Positions 22,379 through 31,956 are shown, numbered from the stretch's first letter. The stretch is DNA of 35,000 bases from Neocallimastix lanati (nom. inval.) (GCA_016946835.1 JACVTC010000018.1:195001-230000); one strand, 5' to 3'. Notes: generated by a model from the letters alone, not told the origin. A program made the numbers and translations.

Positions 22379-22907
22379 AAAAATCGGATTCCAGACGATT
22401 TTGTGTAACGTTACATAAAGAAATTATTATATTTATAAAATTGTATATTTTAAAAAAATTTTTTTTTTTTTTTTTTTTTTTGAAGTAAAAAGGTCACATG
22501 AGTCCTTTAAAGAACACATTACAAGTGGCCATTTCATGGAAATTTCGAAATTGTCAAAATTTACTGAAATTAAAATTTTGTTATAAAATTAAATATCGAG
22601 AAATATAATGGTGTGAATTTTATTAAAAATTTCGTTGAAAAAATGTGAATTTGAAATTTTGAAATTTAAATTGAAATTTCATCTTAATTTTATGCATTAA
22701 ATTGAAAATTTTTAAATATAGTGAAAATTTATAATTTAATGAATATAATAATGTAAAAAATAAATAAAGTTTTATTAAATTTCGATTTTTAAAAATTTTT
22801 GAAATTTTGAAATGTAAAATTTTAAATTAACTAATTTAATTTTGAAATATTATTATTTAATATACTATTTATAGCTTAAGTATAATAATTTTTTTTTTTT
22901 TTTTTTT
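22379..22907. other. family A element 3' untranslated region
   Basis: 529 bp between the pol stop and the purine tract. It has repeated GAAATTT/AAATTTC stretches, T-runs and a GTAACGTTAC palindrome near 22405. No ORF or env-like gene. Confidence 0.6.
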
Positions 22908-25600
22908 TTAATTATAAGAAAGAGAAGTGAATTTTCTATTATTCTTTAAATATTCTTGATATATTCTTTGATTCCTTGGATTATTTTCAACTTCATAAGA
23001 AGGCACCCAATTACTTGAACTTTTATATTTGTATCTAACTCTATATTCGTAGCAGTTTTTCTTGTAGTTTGTCCTAAATCCAGAAATTTCAATAATATCA
23101 TTAATGGATTCATTGTGCGAACTTCTATTTAAAAACTTTTGCGGAGTTGGGACATAAGGTTCCAATTCAGAGATATGAAAGATTGGATGATGTTTTGGAA
23201 AAGGTGACTTTTTAAGATCAATTTTATAATTATTATTCTCTAAAACATCGATTACCTTGTAAGGTCCATATTTGCAAGGAGCGAGTTTAGAACAATCTTC
23301 AATATTTAAGGAAGGAGGTGCTTGAATCCAAACCAAGTCACCTTCTTTTATTACAGGAGGTGGCATCCTTTTCTTATCCGCATAATTTTTATATAATTCT
23401 TTAGATCTTAATAAGACATCTTTAATATGATTAAAACTTGTACTTACATTTTTAATAAATTTACTATTAGTATCAACTTGGGGTAGTAAGAAATATTCGT
23501 CCATAGATGGATGAAATCCATAGTTAATAAAGAAAGGTGTTTCTTTTGTAGATTCATTGACTGAATTATTATAAGCGAACTCTGCAAGATAGATCCAATT
23601 AATCCAATCGTCGTGATAATAAGATCTTGAATAAGCTCTTAAATACTGTTCAATAAAGGAGTTGCATCTCTCAACTTGACCAACAGTCTCATGATGATCT
23701 GTTGTAGCTAATTTGGATTTAATATTAAGTAATTTCATGAATTCCTTCCAAAGTGCACTTGTAAACTGAGGACCTCTATCTGTATACATATCATAAGGAA
23801 GGCCATGTAATTTATAAACATTATTCATAAATGCTTTGGCAGTTTGTTTTGCATCAGGAATTTGTTTGAAAGGTATTAAGTGAATCATTTTAGAGAAACG
23901 ATCCACTACAACCATTATTACCGTATATCCCTTTGAATCCGGGAGGCCACATAAAAAGTCAACTTCTATAGATTTCCAAGGTCTATCAGGTGTTTCCAAC
24001 GGTTGTAGAAAGCCATATTTCCTATGTCTATTAATTTTGTTTCTTGCACAACATTCACAGGAATTGACAAATTTTGTAACATCATCTTGCATTTTGGGCC
24101 ACCAAAAGTTTCTTGTAATTAATTCAAGAGTTCTTTTAATTCCAAGATGACCAGCGGAAGGCTTTTCATGATATTTAGTTAAGATTTCTAATCTTAAAAT
24201 TTCAGGAATATAAATTAAATTATTATATAATATAATATTATCCTTTATTTTGAACTTATTCATTTTCCTAAAGGGTTTATAGGACATATCATTTTTAATA
24301 TTCTGTGGGCTAAAATAGAGTCTAATATCATCAGCTGTGGCATCTGTTTTTGTAGCTTCTATAATTCTTTCTAAAAGATCGCTAACAACACCAATAAAAC
24401 ATGGAACTTTCTTTACATTTTTTATGTCAAGAATATTTTCGGTTTTAGTTTCTTCATTATTTTTTATATAATCTGGTCTTCTTGAAAGAGAATCAGGTTT
24501 TCCATTATTGGAACCTTGTCTATAAATTAATTCAAAATTATATTCTTGGAAGAACATATGCCATCTATGTTGCCTTTGATTACCAATTTTACCACCAAGG
24601 GTATATAATAAGTTCCTATGATCAGTATAAACAGTTACTTTGTATTTCGCACCAAGTAATAAATGTCTCCATGCCAAAAAGGCTTCTCTAATAGCTAACA
24701 ACTCCTTGTCTGTAATAGTATAATTAAATTCTGCACCTTGTAAGCTTCTTGAGAAATATGCAACTGGATGTAATTTATTATTATCATCCTTTTGTGATAA
24801 AACAGCACCAAGGGCAAAGTTACTTGCATCACATTCAACAATAAATGGTTTATTATTATCCGGATGGAATAAAACTGGAGAACTGGTTAATCTTTTCTTT
24901 AATTCTGAGAATGATTCTTCACATTTGTTATTCCAATTAAATTTAATATTTTTTCTGGTTAAATTATGTAAAGGTTTTGCAATTTTTGCAAAATCTTTAA
25001 CAAATCTTCTATAATAATTGCAAAGACCTAAAAACCTCTGTACCTCCTTTAAGTTATTTGGTTGAGGCCAGTCTTTAATTGATTCTATTTTCTTCGGATC
25101 GGTAGTGACACCTTGACCTGATAATACATATCCAAGGAATTCAACTTTCTCTTTATCAAATTCGCATTTTTCTAATTTTGCATATAAGTTATTATTAATT
25201 AATGCTTGCAAAACCTCCCTAACTTGTTTATGATGTTCTTTTAAATCTTTGGAGTAGATTAAAATATCGTCTAAATAAAGAATAACACTTTTTTCTAAAT
25301 ATGGTCTTAGTACCGAATTAATAAACGATTGAAAAGTAGCTGGTGCGTTTTTTAAACCAAATGGCATAACTAAGTATTCATAGTGACCATATTTAGTTCT
25401 GAAAGCTGTCTTGTATTCATCCCCTTCCTTAATACGGATTAAATTATAGGCTGAACGTAAATCTAATTTTGTAAAATATTTTGCTCCTTTAACCTTTTCG
25501 ATAATTTCATTAATAAGAGGTATGGGGTACGAGTTTCTTATAGTAACAGCGTTTAACTTCCTATAGTCTACGCATAACCATCTTTTTTCTTTTGGAATAG
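22908..25600 (-). pseudogene. pol: family A pol, RT/RNase H/integrase/chromodomain part (after frameshift)
   Basis: The first in-frame ATG is at 25367, but the frame is open back to about 25600, where LCVDYRKLN and YFTKLDLRSAYN complete the RT. Numbering from that ATG: MPFGLKNAPATF 1-12; catalytic YLDD 31-34; RNase H D180, E222 and D249; integrase zinc finger H400-x6-H407 and C437-x2-C440; DDE triad D470, D530, E566 (35-residue spacing); GPY 701-703; chromodomain about 756-815. All key residues are present. It would copy element RNA and insert it, with the chromodomain tethering to chromatin. It is out of frame with the protease part upstream because of a -1-type break in an A-run near 25580-25600. 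That break can be a true mutation or an assembly error. Confidence 0.93.
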
Positions 25601-26800
25601 AACTGGATAACCTGCAGGTGATTCAGATGGTCTAATAAATCCTTTTTTTAGGTTTTCTTTTATATATTCTTTCAAAACTTTATTTTCCTCTTCGGTTAAG
25701 GGATAGATTGGACCATAGTGAAGGGAAGCGTCCTTCTCCAGCACTATTTTGCAGTCGGTTAAACGATGTGGGGGAAGTTTATCGGCTTCGGCTTTACTAA
25801 AAACAATAAATAGATCGCGATATTGAGGCGGAATATCTTCAATATTTGGATCTTCATTGTCATTTTTATTAATTTCTTTATTTGATAAGAAGGAATATAT
25901 TAAAAAATTGTAATTATAGTCATTGTTTAAATTAAAATTATTTTTTAAATATTTATTTTGTTTTTTGAAATAATATTTATATTTATTAATAAAATAATGA
26001 TTTTTATTAAAAAATTTTTTATAATTAAATTTATCACAAAATTTTGAAAATTTATTAAGGTTAAGGTTATTAAGTTTTTTATTAAAAAATTTTTTATTAT
26101 AATTAAACTTCTGATCAAATTTTTTGAAATTTTTTGAAAAATTTTTATAATTAAATTTTTTTATTGATTTATTAAAAAGTAAATAATTTTTTAAAATTTT
26201 ATTTTTCATCGACTGTAGATATAAATTGTTTTTGCAATATTTATTAGGATTTTTGTTATTTTTATTTGAAAAATAATAATTTAAGTAAGAATATAATATA
26301 TTCTTATCATAATTATAGTGAATTTTGAATTTTCGCATGAACTGATTACCAAAAAGTAGATCAGTTGGTATGCAATTTGTTATTAGAAATTTTTCATTGT
26401 AATTTTTAAAATAAAATTTTTTATTCTTTTGTATTTTTATTTGAAATTTTAGCCAAACGTACTGATCTATCTTAGTAGTAGAACCAGATATACCTTTGAC
26501 TAAAATTTTATTTTTTAAATTATAAATTTTTAAATTTAGTTTTTGAACTAAATTTTCTGTAATAAAATTACAAAATGATCCAGAATCTAGCATAGATTCA
26601 GATGTAATTTTTTGGTTATTTTTAATTTTTAATTTATTATTATTAATTAGTAGTCTTGTTGGAATGTAGCAATGGAATAAAAGAAAAGTTGAAGGTAGTT
26701 TTTGGGTTGTGATGTTATCAAATGAAGGAAAGTTATAATAAATTGTTTTTACATTTTTTGATGAATTGGACTCCGAGTGAAGTCCTTCATTTAGTTTTTT
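25568..26800 (-). pseudogene. pol: family A pol, protease and RT N-terminus (entered by -1 frameshift)
   Basis: The frame is open for 69 codons from the slippery site at 26800 to the first ATG at 26593, and continues to a stop at 25568. The protease active site LDSGS is at residues 2-6 after that ATG. A Lys/Asn/Phe-rich low-complexity linker (about residues 105-240) separates protease from RT. The RT start reads IPPQYRDLF, LPPHRLTDCKIVLEKDA and GFIRPSESPAGYPVLFQ. The ORF ends prematurely at KKKDGYA, just before the LCVDYR motif found in another frame. The internal ATG is probably not used; translation is expected as Gag-Pol. Confidence 0.9.
26768..26800 (-). promoter_or_regulatory. programmed -1 ribosomal frameshift signal, gag to pol
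   Basis: The minus strand reads gag codons TCA AAA AAC TAA, so the classic heptamer A_AAA_AAC sits right before the gag stop. After an 8-nt spacer (TAAATGAA) comes a 7-bp stem GGACTTC / GGAGTCC with loop ACTC. The -1 frame leads directly into pol, open from 26800. This is a complete signal of the kind used by many retroelements. Confidence 0.88.
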
Positions 26801-27873
26801 GAATTATTATTATTTGTACTATTATTACTGTTATTATTAATTTTATTAAAGTTATTATTATTATGGACTTTATTATAATTATTATTATTATAATATTTGT
26901 TATAATTGTTATTATTATTATATTTATTATTATTGTTGTTGTTGTTATTGTGGACATTAGAAGGCTTTTTCTTTAAATTTTTATTACCATTAGATTTTAA
27001 TTGACCTTTAGATTTCAAGGAATTTTCGTAAAGAATACATCTAGTATAAATAGTACTAAGATCAGAAGGAAATTCATCCATTTTTTCTATTTCTTCCTGG
27101 AACCTTGGGTGCAATCCATTATAAAAGAATAAAACTAAAGCTTCTTCATTCCAATTCAAACATGTTGTAAGGGTTCGAAATTCATCAATATAATCATTAA
27201 TTTTCCCAAATGTGTGAGAAATTTTTGCGAGTTGGATCATGGCTAATTTCTTACTGGCAACATTATTAAAAGCTTTCCTTAATTCTTTAATCAATTCTTC
27301 TAATGTTGCTGGACTTCTATCTTTATATTTGGCATAATACCAATTACGAGCACCATCTCTTAAGCGTGACTTAACATAATTAATTTTTACATCCATAGTA
27401 GATTCACAGTTAGGATAAGTCTTAAAAGTATCTTCACAGAGCTGACAAAAGAGATCGGTTTCCTTAGTATCCCCAGTGAAGAATCCAGGTTCTGGGACTT
27501 CTTGAAGTGTATTGGGAATAGTATTCCTCATTATTACATCATTGTCTGCCTCTCTTCTTGTTGATATAGAAGCGTTATCATCTTGATTTTGAGAAGCATT
27601 AACATTAGGAATAAAATCGAATTTCTGATTTAAAATGCTGGTAATAGAAGAAAGTTGTTTTATGATATTCTTGTTATCCCTATTTAAAGTAAAAAGTTTC
27701 TTTTGAAGATCTTCATTATATTTATTAAAATCTTCTCTTGATAAGAATGTAACTTCTGCATCTTTTGCCAGTTCAGAGACAGTAATCTGAGCGTCTGTTC
27801 TTAGCTTATTTACTTCCGACATAGGAGCAAAGTCAGGATAGGAGTTTGCCCACACGTTATTATAAAGGGACAT
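26791..27873 (-). CDS. gag: family A Gag
   Basis: 360 residues. Residues about 45-82 look like a coiled coil. Residues about 130-290 form a Retrotrans_gag-type capsid domain (EPGFFTGDTKETDLFCQLCE, SRLRDGARNWYYAKYKD, NDYIDEFRTLT, LVLFFYNGLHPRFQEEI). The C-terminus (about 295-360) is Lys- then Asn-rich. No CCHC knuckle is present, so RNA binding probably relies on the basic tail. The start codon lies 34 nt after the 5' LTR, an unusually short leader that includes the primer site. It ends in the slippery sequence. Confidence 0.93.
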   Translation of the reverse strand: MSLYNNVWANSYPDFAPMSEVNKLRTDAQITVSELAKDAEVTFLSREDFNKYNEDLQKKLFTLNRDNKNIIKQLSSITSILNQKFDFIPNVNASQNQDDNASISTRREADNDVIMRNTIPNTLQEVPEPGFFTGDTKETDLFCQLCEDTFKTYPNCESTMDVKINYVKSRLRDGARNWYYAKYKDRSPATLEELIKELRKAFNNVASKKLAMIQLAKISHTFGKINDYIDEFRTLTTCLNWNEEALVLFFYNGLHPRFQEEIEKMDEFPSDLSTIYTRCILYENSLKSKGQLKSNGNKNLKKKPSNVHNNNNNNNNKYNNNNNYNKYYNNNNYNKVHNNNNFNKINNNSNNSTNNNNSKN

Positions 27874-27897
27874 ATCAAGGTGATTCTCTTTTCTTGG

Positions 27898-27907
27898 GTA
27901 AGGTTAT
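27898..27907 (-). other. family A self-priming site
   Basis: The first ten internal bases next to the 5' LTR read ATAACCTTAC on the sense strand. They are exactly complementary to GTAAGGTTAT in the LTR (28120-28129), which lies 37 nt after the TATA box, where the RNA should begin. No TGG-type tRNA site is present. This is the Tf1-type arrangement in which the RNA 5' end primes reverse transcription. Confidence 0.8.
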
Positions 27908-28642
27908 TGTTAAAAAGTAAACAGATTGAATTTAACGAGGAATCAGGTTGATATATCAATATAATATAACTATATAGATATAAGTAAATTACTAAAATAA
28001 AAGAGTTATAAAGTTAAATTTGTTAATTTAACACTTAATTAAAACTAATAATTGGTTTGATATGATAAAAATTTTTATTTATTAATAAAAATATATAGTT
28101 ATATTATAATAGGTTAACTATAACCTTACAAAGAACAAAAAGATAAATTTGAATTTTCTTTTTATACTTTGTAGGTTTGAGAATATTGATAATAATAATA
28201 TAAAGTTGATAATAATAATATTTAGTATAAGAATATGTTTAATATAAATAAATTATATTTTTTAATCTAATATATTAGCTAATATATATAATATAATATT
28301 AAATTTAAATATTTAATATAGTAATTAATAATTAATAATTAATTAAATCAATATAACATAAATTAATACATAAACATTAATTTATGAATCAAGGATGACA
28401 TAACCAAATGATTCATGTTAATAAATATTTTATTTATTAATAATATTTAAGTTTAATATGATATCATTAGAATCAGTAGGCCTAAGCTGGTCCTAAGATG
28501 ATCAAATAACTTATAATATTATAAAATAAATAAAATTTAAAGAATAATTAATGAATTATAAATTTTTATTAATTATTTTGTTTTTAATAATTTTAATTGA
28601 AATTAATTGAAATTGAAATTTAATTCAGTTGTAATTTCAACA
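27908..28642 (-). repeat. family A element 5' LTR with promoter
   Basis: 735 bp. The TATA box (TATAAAAAG, minus strand) is at 28158-28166 and the predicted RNA start near 28129, giving U3 of about 513 bp and R-U5 of about 222 bp. It is nearly identical to the 3' LTR. Confidence 0.96.
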
Positions 28643-28709
28643 CAATTATTGTTATTTTAATAAAAGTTAAGTATTAATTTTGTATTATTACACATAGCTA
28701 TCGAAAGAA

Positions 28710-28780
28710 GCGTTAATAGTATAGAGGTAGAATATTTGCCTTCCAAGCAAATGGCCCGGGTTCGATTCCCGGTTAACGCA
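28710..28780 (+). tRNA. tRNA-Gly (UCC anticodon)
   Basis: A 71-nt cloverleaf without intron. Acceptor GCGTTAA pairs with TTAACGC, discriminator A. Anticodon stem TTTGC/GCAAA with loop CTTCCAA gives UCC, which reads GGA. T arm is CCGGG-TTCGATT-CCCGG. The A box lies around 28717-28727 and the B box GGTTCGATTCC at 28759-28769. It is the reference point of the retrotransposon stack on its left: the nearest insertion's target duplication ends 12 nt before it. The gene itself looks intact and functional. Confidence 0.98.
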
Positions 28781-28786
28781 TTTTTT
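28781..28786 (+). terminator. Pol III T-run terminator
   Basis: Six T residues directly after the tRNA-Gly discriminator base. Confidence 0.9.
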
Positions 28787-29430
28787 AACTATTTTTATTC
28801 AAGTAATATTTTTAATATTAGTAATGAATATCTATTTATTTATTAAATTAAAAATTATAAAAAAAAATTTTTTTTTCTTTTTTTTTTTTTAAATAACTTT
28901 TATGGAAAATATATATATATATATTTTTAAAAATATTTTAATATTTCAAAAAATTTATTATTTTTATTTTTATTTTATTCAATCAGTACTTTTTATTGTA
29001 ATCATATTTTACTTTTTTTTTATATATATATATATATCGTTTAATATTATAATTTATTTTGAAAATATTTAAAATACTATATATTTAATTATATATATAT
29101 ACATATTATTTATTAACTTTTTTTATTTTTAATATTTTATATTTTCTTTAAATTGATAAAATATTTTTAATCAAAAACTATATTCACTAAATATTATGTT
29201 AATTATATTTTCAATTTTACTTAATAAATTTAATAATGAAACAATATATTAAATAATAGATTAATATATCTTTTTTAATATATTTAAATTCTTAAATTTT
29301 GAAAATTAAATTTTTAATACCATTTTCATTGATTATTATTATTTATTTTATTTTATTCAGTATAATAAACTAATAAAGCAACCATTTCATAGTTATTATA
29401 ATTCTCTGTTCTAAATATGGAAACTTTTTT

Positions 29431-29466
<36 letters not shown>

Positions 29467-29699
29467 TAAACATCAAAAAAAAAAAAATATCTTATAAACA
29501 CATTATTTATAATAAATATTTATTATTATTTTTACAAAAAATATTAAAATATATCTTTAAAATTAAATATTATTTAATATTTTATTATATATCATTATAT
29601 ACATATTAAAATATTTTTTTTTTGAATTAAATATTATTAAATATAATTTCATTATTAAAAATTTAAATAATATTATTAATTTATTAAAAATCATTTAAG
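28787..29699. other. A/T-rich intergenic spacer
   Basis: It contains (AT)n near 28911 and 29025, and a T-run of about 30 at 29430-29461. No gene, LTR or target duplication is seen on this side of the tRNA. Confidence 0.6.
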
Positions 29700-30559
29700 C
29701 AACCCTTACATCAACGTTTTTATAAAATACGCCACATTTTATATATATTCAAAATACAACATTCTGAAATGTAACTTTACGAAATGCACCACATCCATTT
29801 TGGTAAAGTGGGGTATTTCGCAAGGTTGCATTTCACCATTTTTGAAAGCATGTGGCGTATTAAAAAATGTGGCATTTTGCCAAATTGAGAATATTAAATA
29901 AATAAATGAATAAATAAATAAAAATATGAACTATTTTTTTTTTTTTTTTTTTTTTTTTTTATTAGTTTGTTTTTTTTTATAATATTTATTTAATAATCAA
30001 TATTATTTTAATATTATTTTTACAAATAATATATTTTTAATGGAGAGTTGCATTTCCCCAGATTGCATTTCGCCAAGTGGCGTATTATTAAAATGTTGCA
30101 TTTCCCCAAGTTGCATTTCGACAAATGGCTTATTGATATAAGTAAATGAATGAATGAATAAATAAAAATTCAAAATAATTTTTTTAAACTTGTTTTTATT
30201 ATATTTTATAATTAATTATAGATATTTTTTAAAATAAAATAATTATTAATAATATTTAATTATAAAAATAAATTTAATTATAAAGATATATTTTAATATT
30301 TTTTAATCGTCATTATTATTATTAATGACAATCCTTTTATAATTATAGCAATAGTGTTTATATTATTATTTTTTTTTATTAATTATATTACTATATTGTT
30401 TATTTTATTATTATTAATTTTTTTTTTATTTATTACTAAACAATTTATTATTTATTTAAACAGATATTTGTAAAGCTATTTTTATATGAAAAAAAATTTT
30501 TTAATATTTAAATATTTACTTCAAAAATATAAATACATCAATATTAAAAATATTTAATT

Positions 30560-30591
<32 letters not shown>

Positions 30592-30690
30592 TAATTCTCA
30601 ATTTGGCGAAATGCCACATTTTTTAATACGCCACATGCTTTCAAAAAATGGCGAAATGCAACCTGGCGAAATGCCCCACACCCATTTTTA
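29700..30690. repeat. inverted, clustered TTGCATTTCGCCA repeat family
   Basis: Roughly ten occurrences of TTGCATTTCGCCA or its complement TGGCGAAATGCAA lie in three clusters (about 29700-29892, 30049-30135, 30601-30680). Arms 29808-29905 and 30565-30679 are inverted copies of about 100 bp, sharing GTGGGG, GGTTGCATTTC, GAAAGCATGTGGCGTATTAA, TGTGGCATTT and CAAATTGAGAAT, then an AAAT tetranucleotide run. The middle cluster is followed by a similar ATGAATGAATAAATAAA tail. These are the only GC-containing islands in the region. No ORF, no TG...CA ends. Function unknown. Confidence 0.8.
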
Positions 30691-30746
30691 ATATTATGTA
30701 AAATAGTAATAGAATAATTATTTATTTCCTTATTCATTCGTATTTC

Positions 30747-30778
<32 letters not shown>

Positions 30779-31512
30779 AAATTTTTTTTACATTGGCCTT
30801 ATAAATTAAAAATTTTTATTTTTTATTTATTCATAAAATAGTAAGAAAAAAAAGGAAAGTCGAAATAGAAATGGAATACAGCGAAGATGCAGGAACAATT
30901 TCTTTTTGGGGAATATTTAAAAGGGAAAACATTAGATACTTTATATATAGATATATTTAAACTTAAATAAAAAGAAAATTAATAATAATTATATATTTTT
31001 TTTTTTTTGCAATAATCATAAAACTTTTACTTTCCATCTCATTCTCACTTTCATTTTTTTTTTTTTTTAAAAATTATTTAATGCTATTGTTTTTTATTTT
31101 CACTTTCATTTTTTTTAAAAAAAAAATTAATGATACCTTTCTCCTTTTTTTTCTCTCGTTTAATTAATAAAGGAGTTTCAAATATAGAAAAGATAGAAAA
31201 AAAATAGTTCTATTCTCCCTCTACATTGATTACGATTTTTAATGCCTCTGTCTATTTATCTATAGATAAACCTCAAAAAAAATATTATAATTTTATTTTA
31301 ATTTTTTTTTTTTTATTTTTAATAAAAAATAATTATGTAATGAAAATAATATAAAAAAAAAAAAAAATAAAATTTAAAAAAATTTTTTTATTTAATGCTT
31401 AAAAATATATAAATATATATACATTAATTTTTATATGACGACTATCAATTTTTTTTTATTTAATAATTAAAAAGAATTATTAATTCTAGCTAATTTAACC
31501 TGCTACACTTTT
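30691..31512. other. intergenic spacer with a short non-repetitive island
   Basis: Mostly A/T homopolymers. The island 30845-30970 has mixed composition and contains a 27-codon frame at 30887-30970 (MQEQFLFGEYLKGKTLDTLY...). It may be a terminal exon or a relic, but no splice partner is clear. A second mixed patch lies at 31140-31270, with no open frame. Confidence 0.4.
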
Positions 31513-31632
31513 AAAAAAAAATAATGATAATATAATAAATATATGATCATCAAATATTTTATTTTATTTATATAAAAAAAAATAATGATAATATAATAAA
31601 TATATGATCATCAAATATTTTATTTTATTTAT
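31513..31632. repeat. 60-bp direct tandem duplication
   Basis: Two nearly identical copies of about 60 bp, each holding ATAATGATAATATAATAAAT and ATGATCATCAAATATTTTAT. A recent duplication in intergenic DNA. Confidence 0.9.
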
Positions 31633-31658
31633 ATTAATATTTATTTAATTATTTTTAA

Positions 31659-31660
<2 letters not shown>

Positions 31661-31707
<47 letters not shown>

Positions 31708-31863
31708 TTTTTAAAAAGTTTTTAAAAAGGTATAGCGAAAGATATATAAGTTAAATTAAAAAAGGAATAATAATATTAATAATTATATATCTAGTAAAAT
31801 AATAAATAAATAAATAATAATAATAATAATAATAATTATATATCTAGTAAAATAATAAATAAA

Positions 31864-31894
<31 letters not shown>

Positions 31895-31920
31895 TAATAA
31901 TTATATATCTAGTAAAATAA

Positions 31921-31956
<36 letters not shown>

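Larger units (their letters stand above)
21632..28642 (-). mobile_element. young full-length Ty3/gypsy chromovirus (family A)
   Basis: 7011 bp with perfect CAATT target duplications (21627-21631 and 28643-28647). The 735-bp LTRs (21632-22366 and 27908-28642) show two differences by eye. Internal order on the minus strand: 10-nt self-priming site, gag, -1 frameshift signal, protease, RT, RNase H, integrase with GPY motif and C-terminal chromodomain, purine tract. The chromodomain and self-priming point to the Tf1/sushi side of the chromoviruses. It inserted into the 3' boundary of an older LTR of its own family. A single frameshift in RT is the only visible lesion. Confidence 0.97.
20239..28692 (+). 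mobile_element. family C (B-related) solo LTR split by nested family A insertions
   Basis: The left piece, 20239-20924, begins TGTAAGTGTTGACTAATTAA. The right piece, 28650-28692, ends TGTATTATTACA. Rejoined it is 729 bp. Perfect CATAG duplications flank it (20234-20238 and 28693-28697); the left copy includes the last two bases of element D, so C inserted after D. Kinship to B is shown by the terminal ATTACA, the hairpin at 20749-20786, TATAAAT near 20817 and the CTTGA...TCAAG hairpin at 20827-20856 followed by GAGTTATTATT. Its right edge is 17 nt from the tRNA. Confidence 0.9.

Noticed and set aside
24482-24691. 69-residue plus-strand ORF
   Set aside because: Antisense of the RNase H region of pol.
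25568-25610. second programmed frameshift inside RT
   Set aside because: No canonical slippery heptamer with downstream structure; better explained by an A-run indel or an assembly error.
30871-30970. short overlapping frames (29 and 27 codons) in a mixed-composition island
   Set aside because: Too short, no clear splice partners; kept only as a note in the spacer entry.
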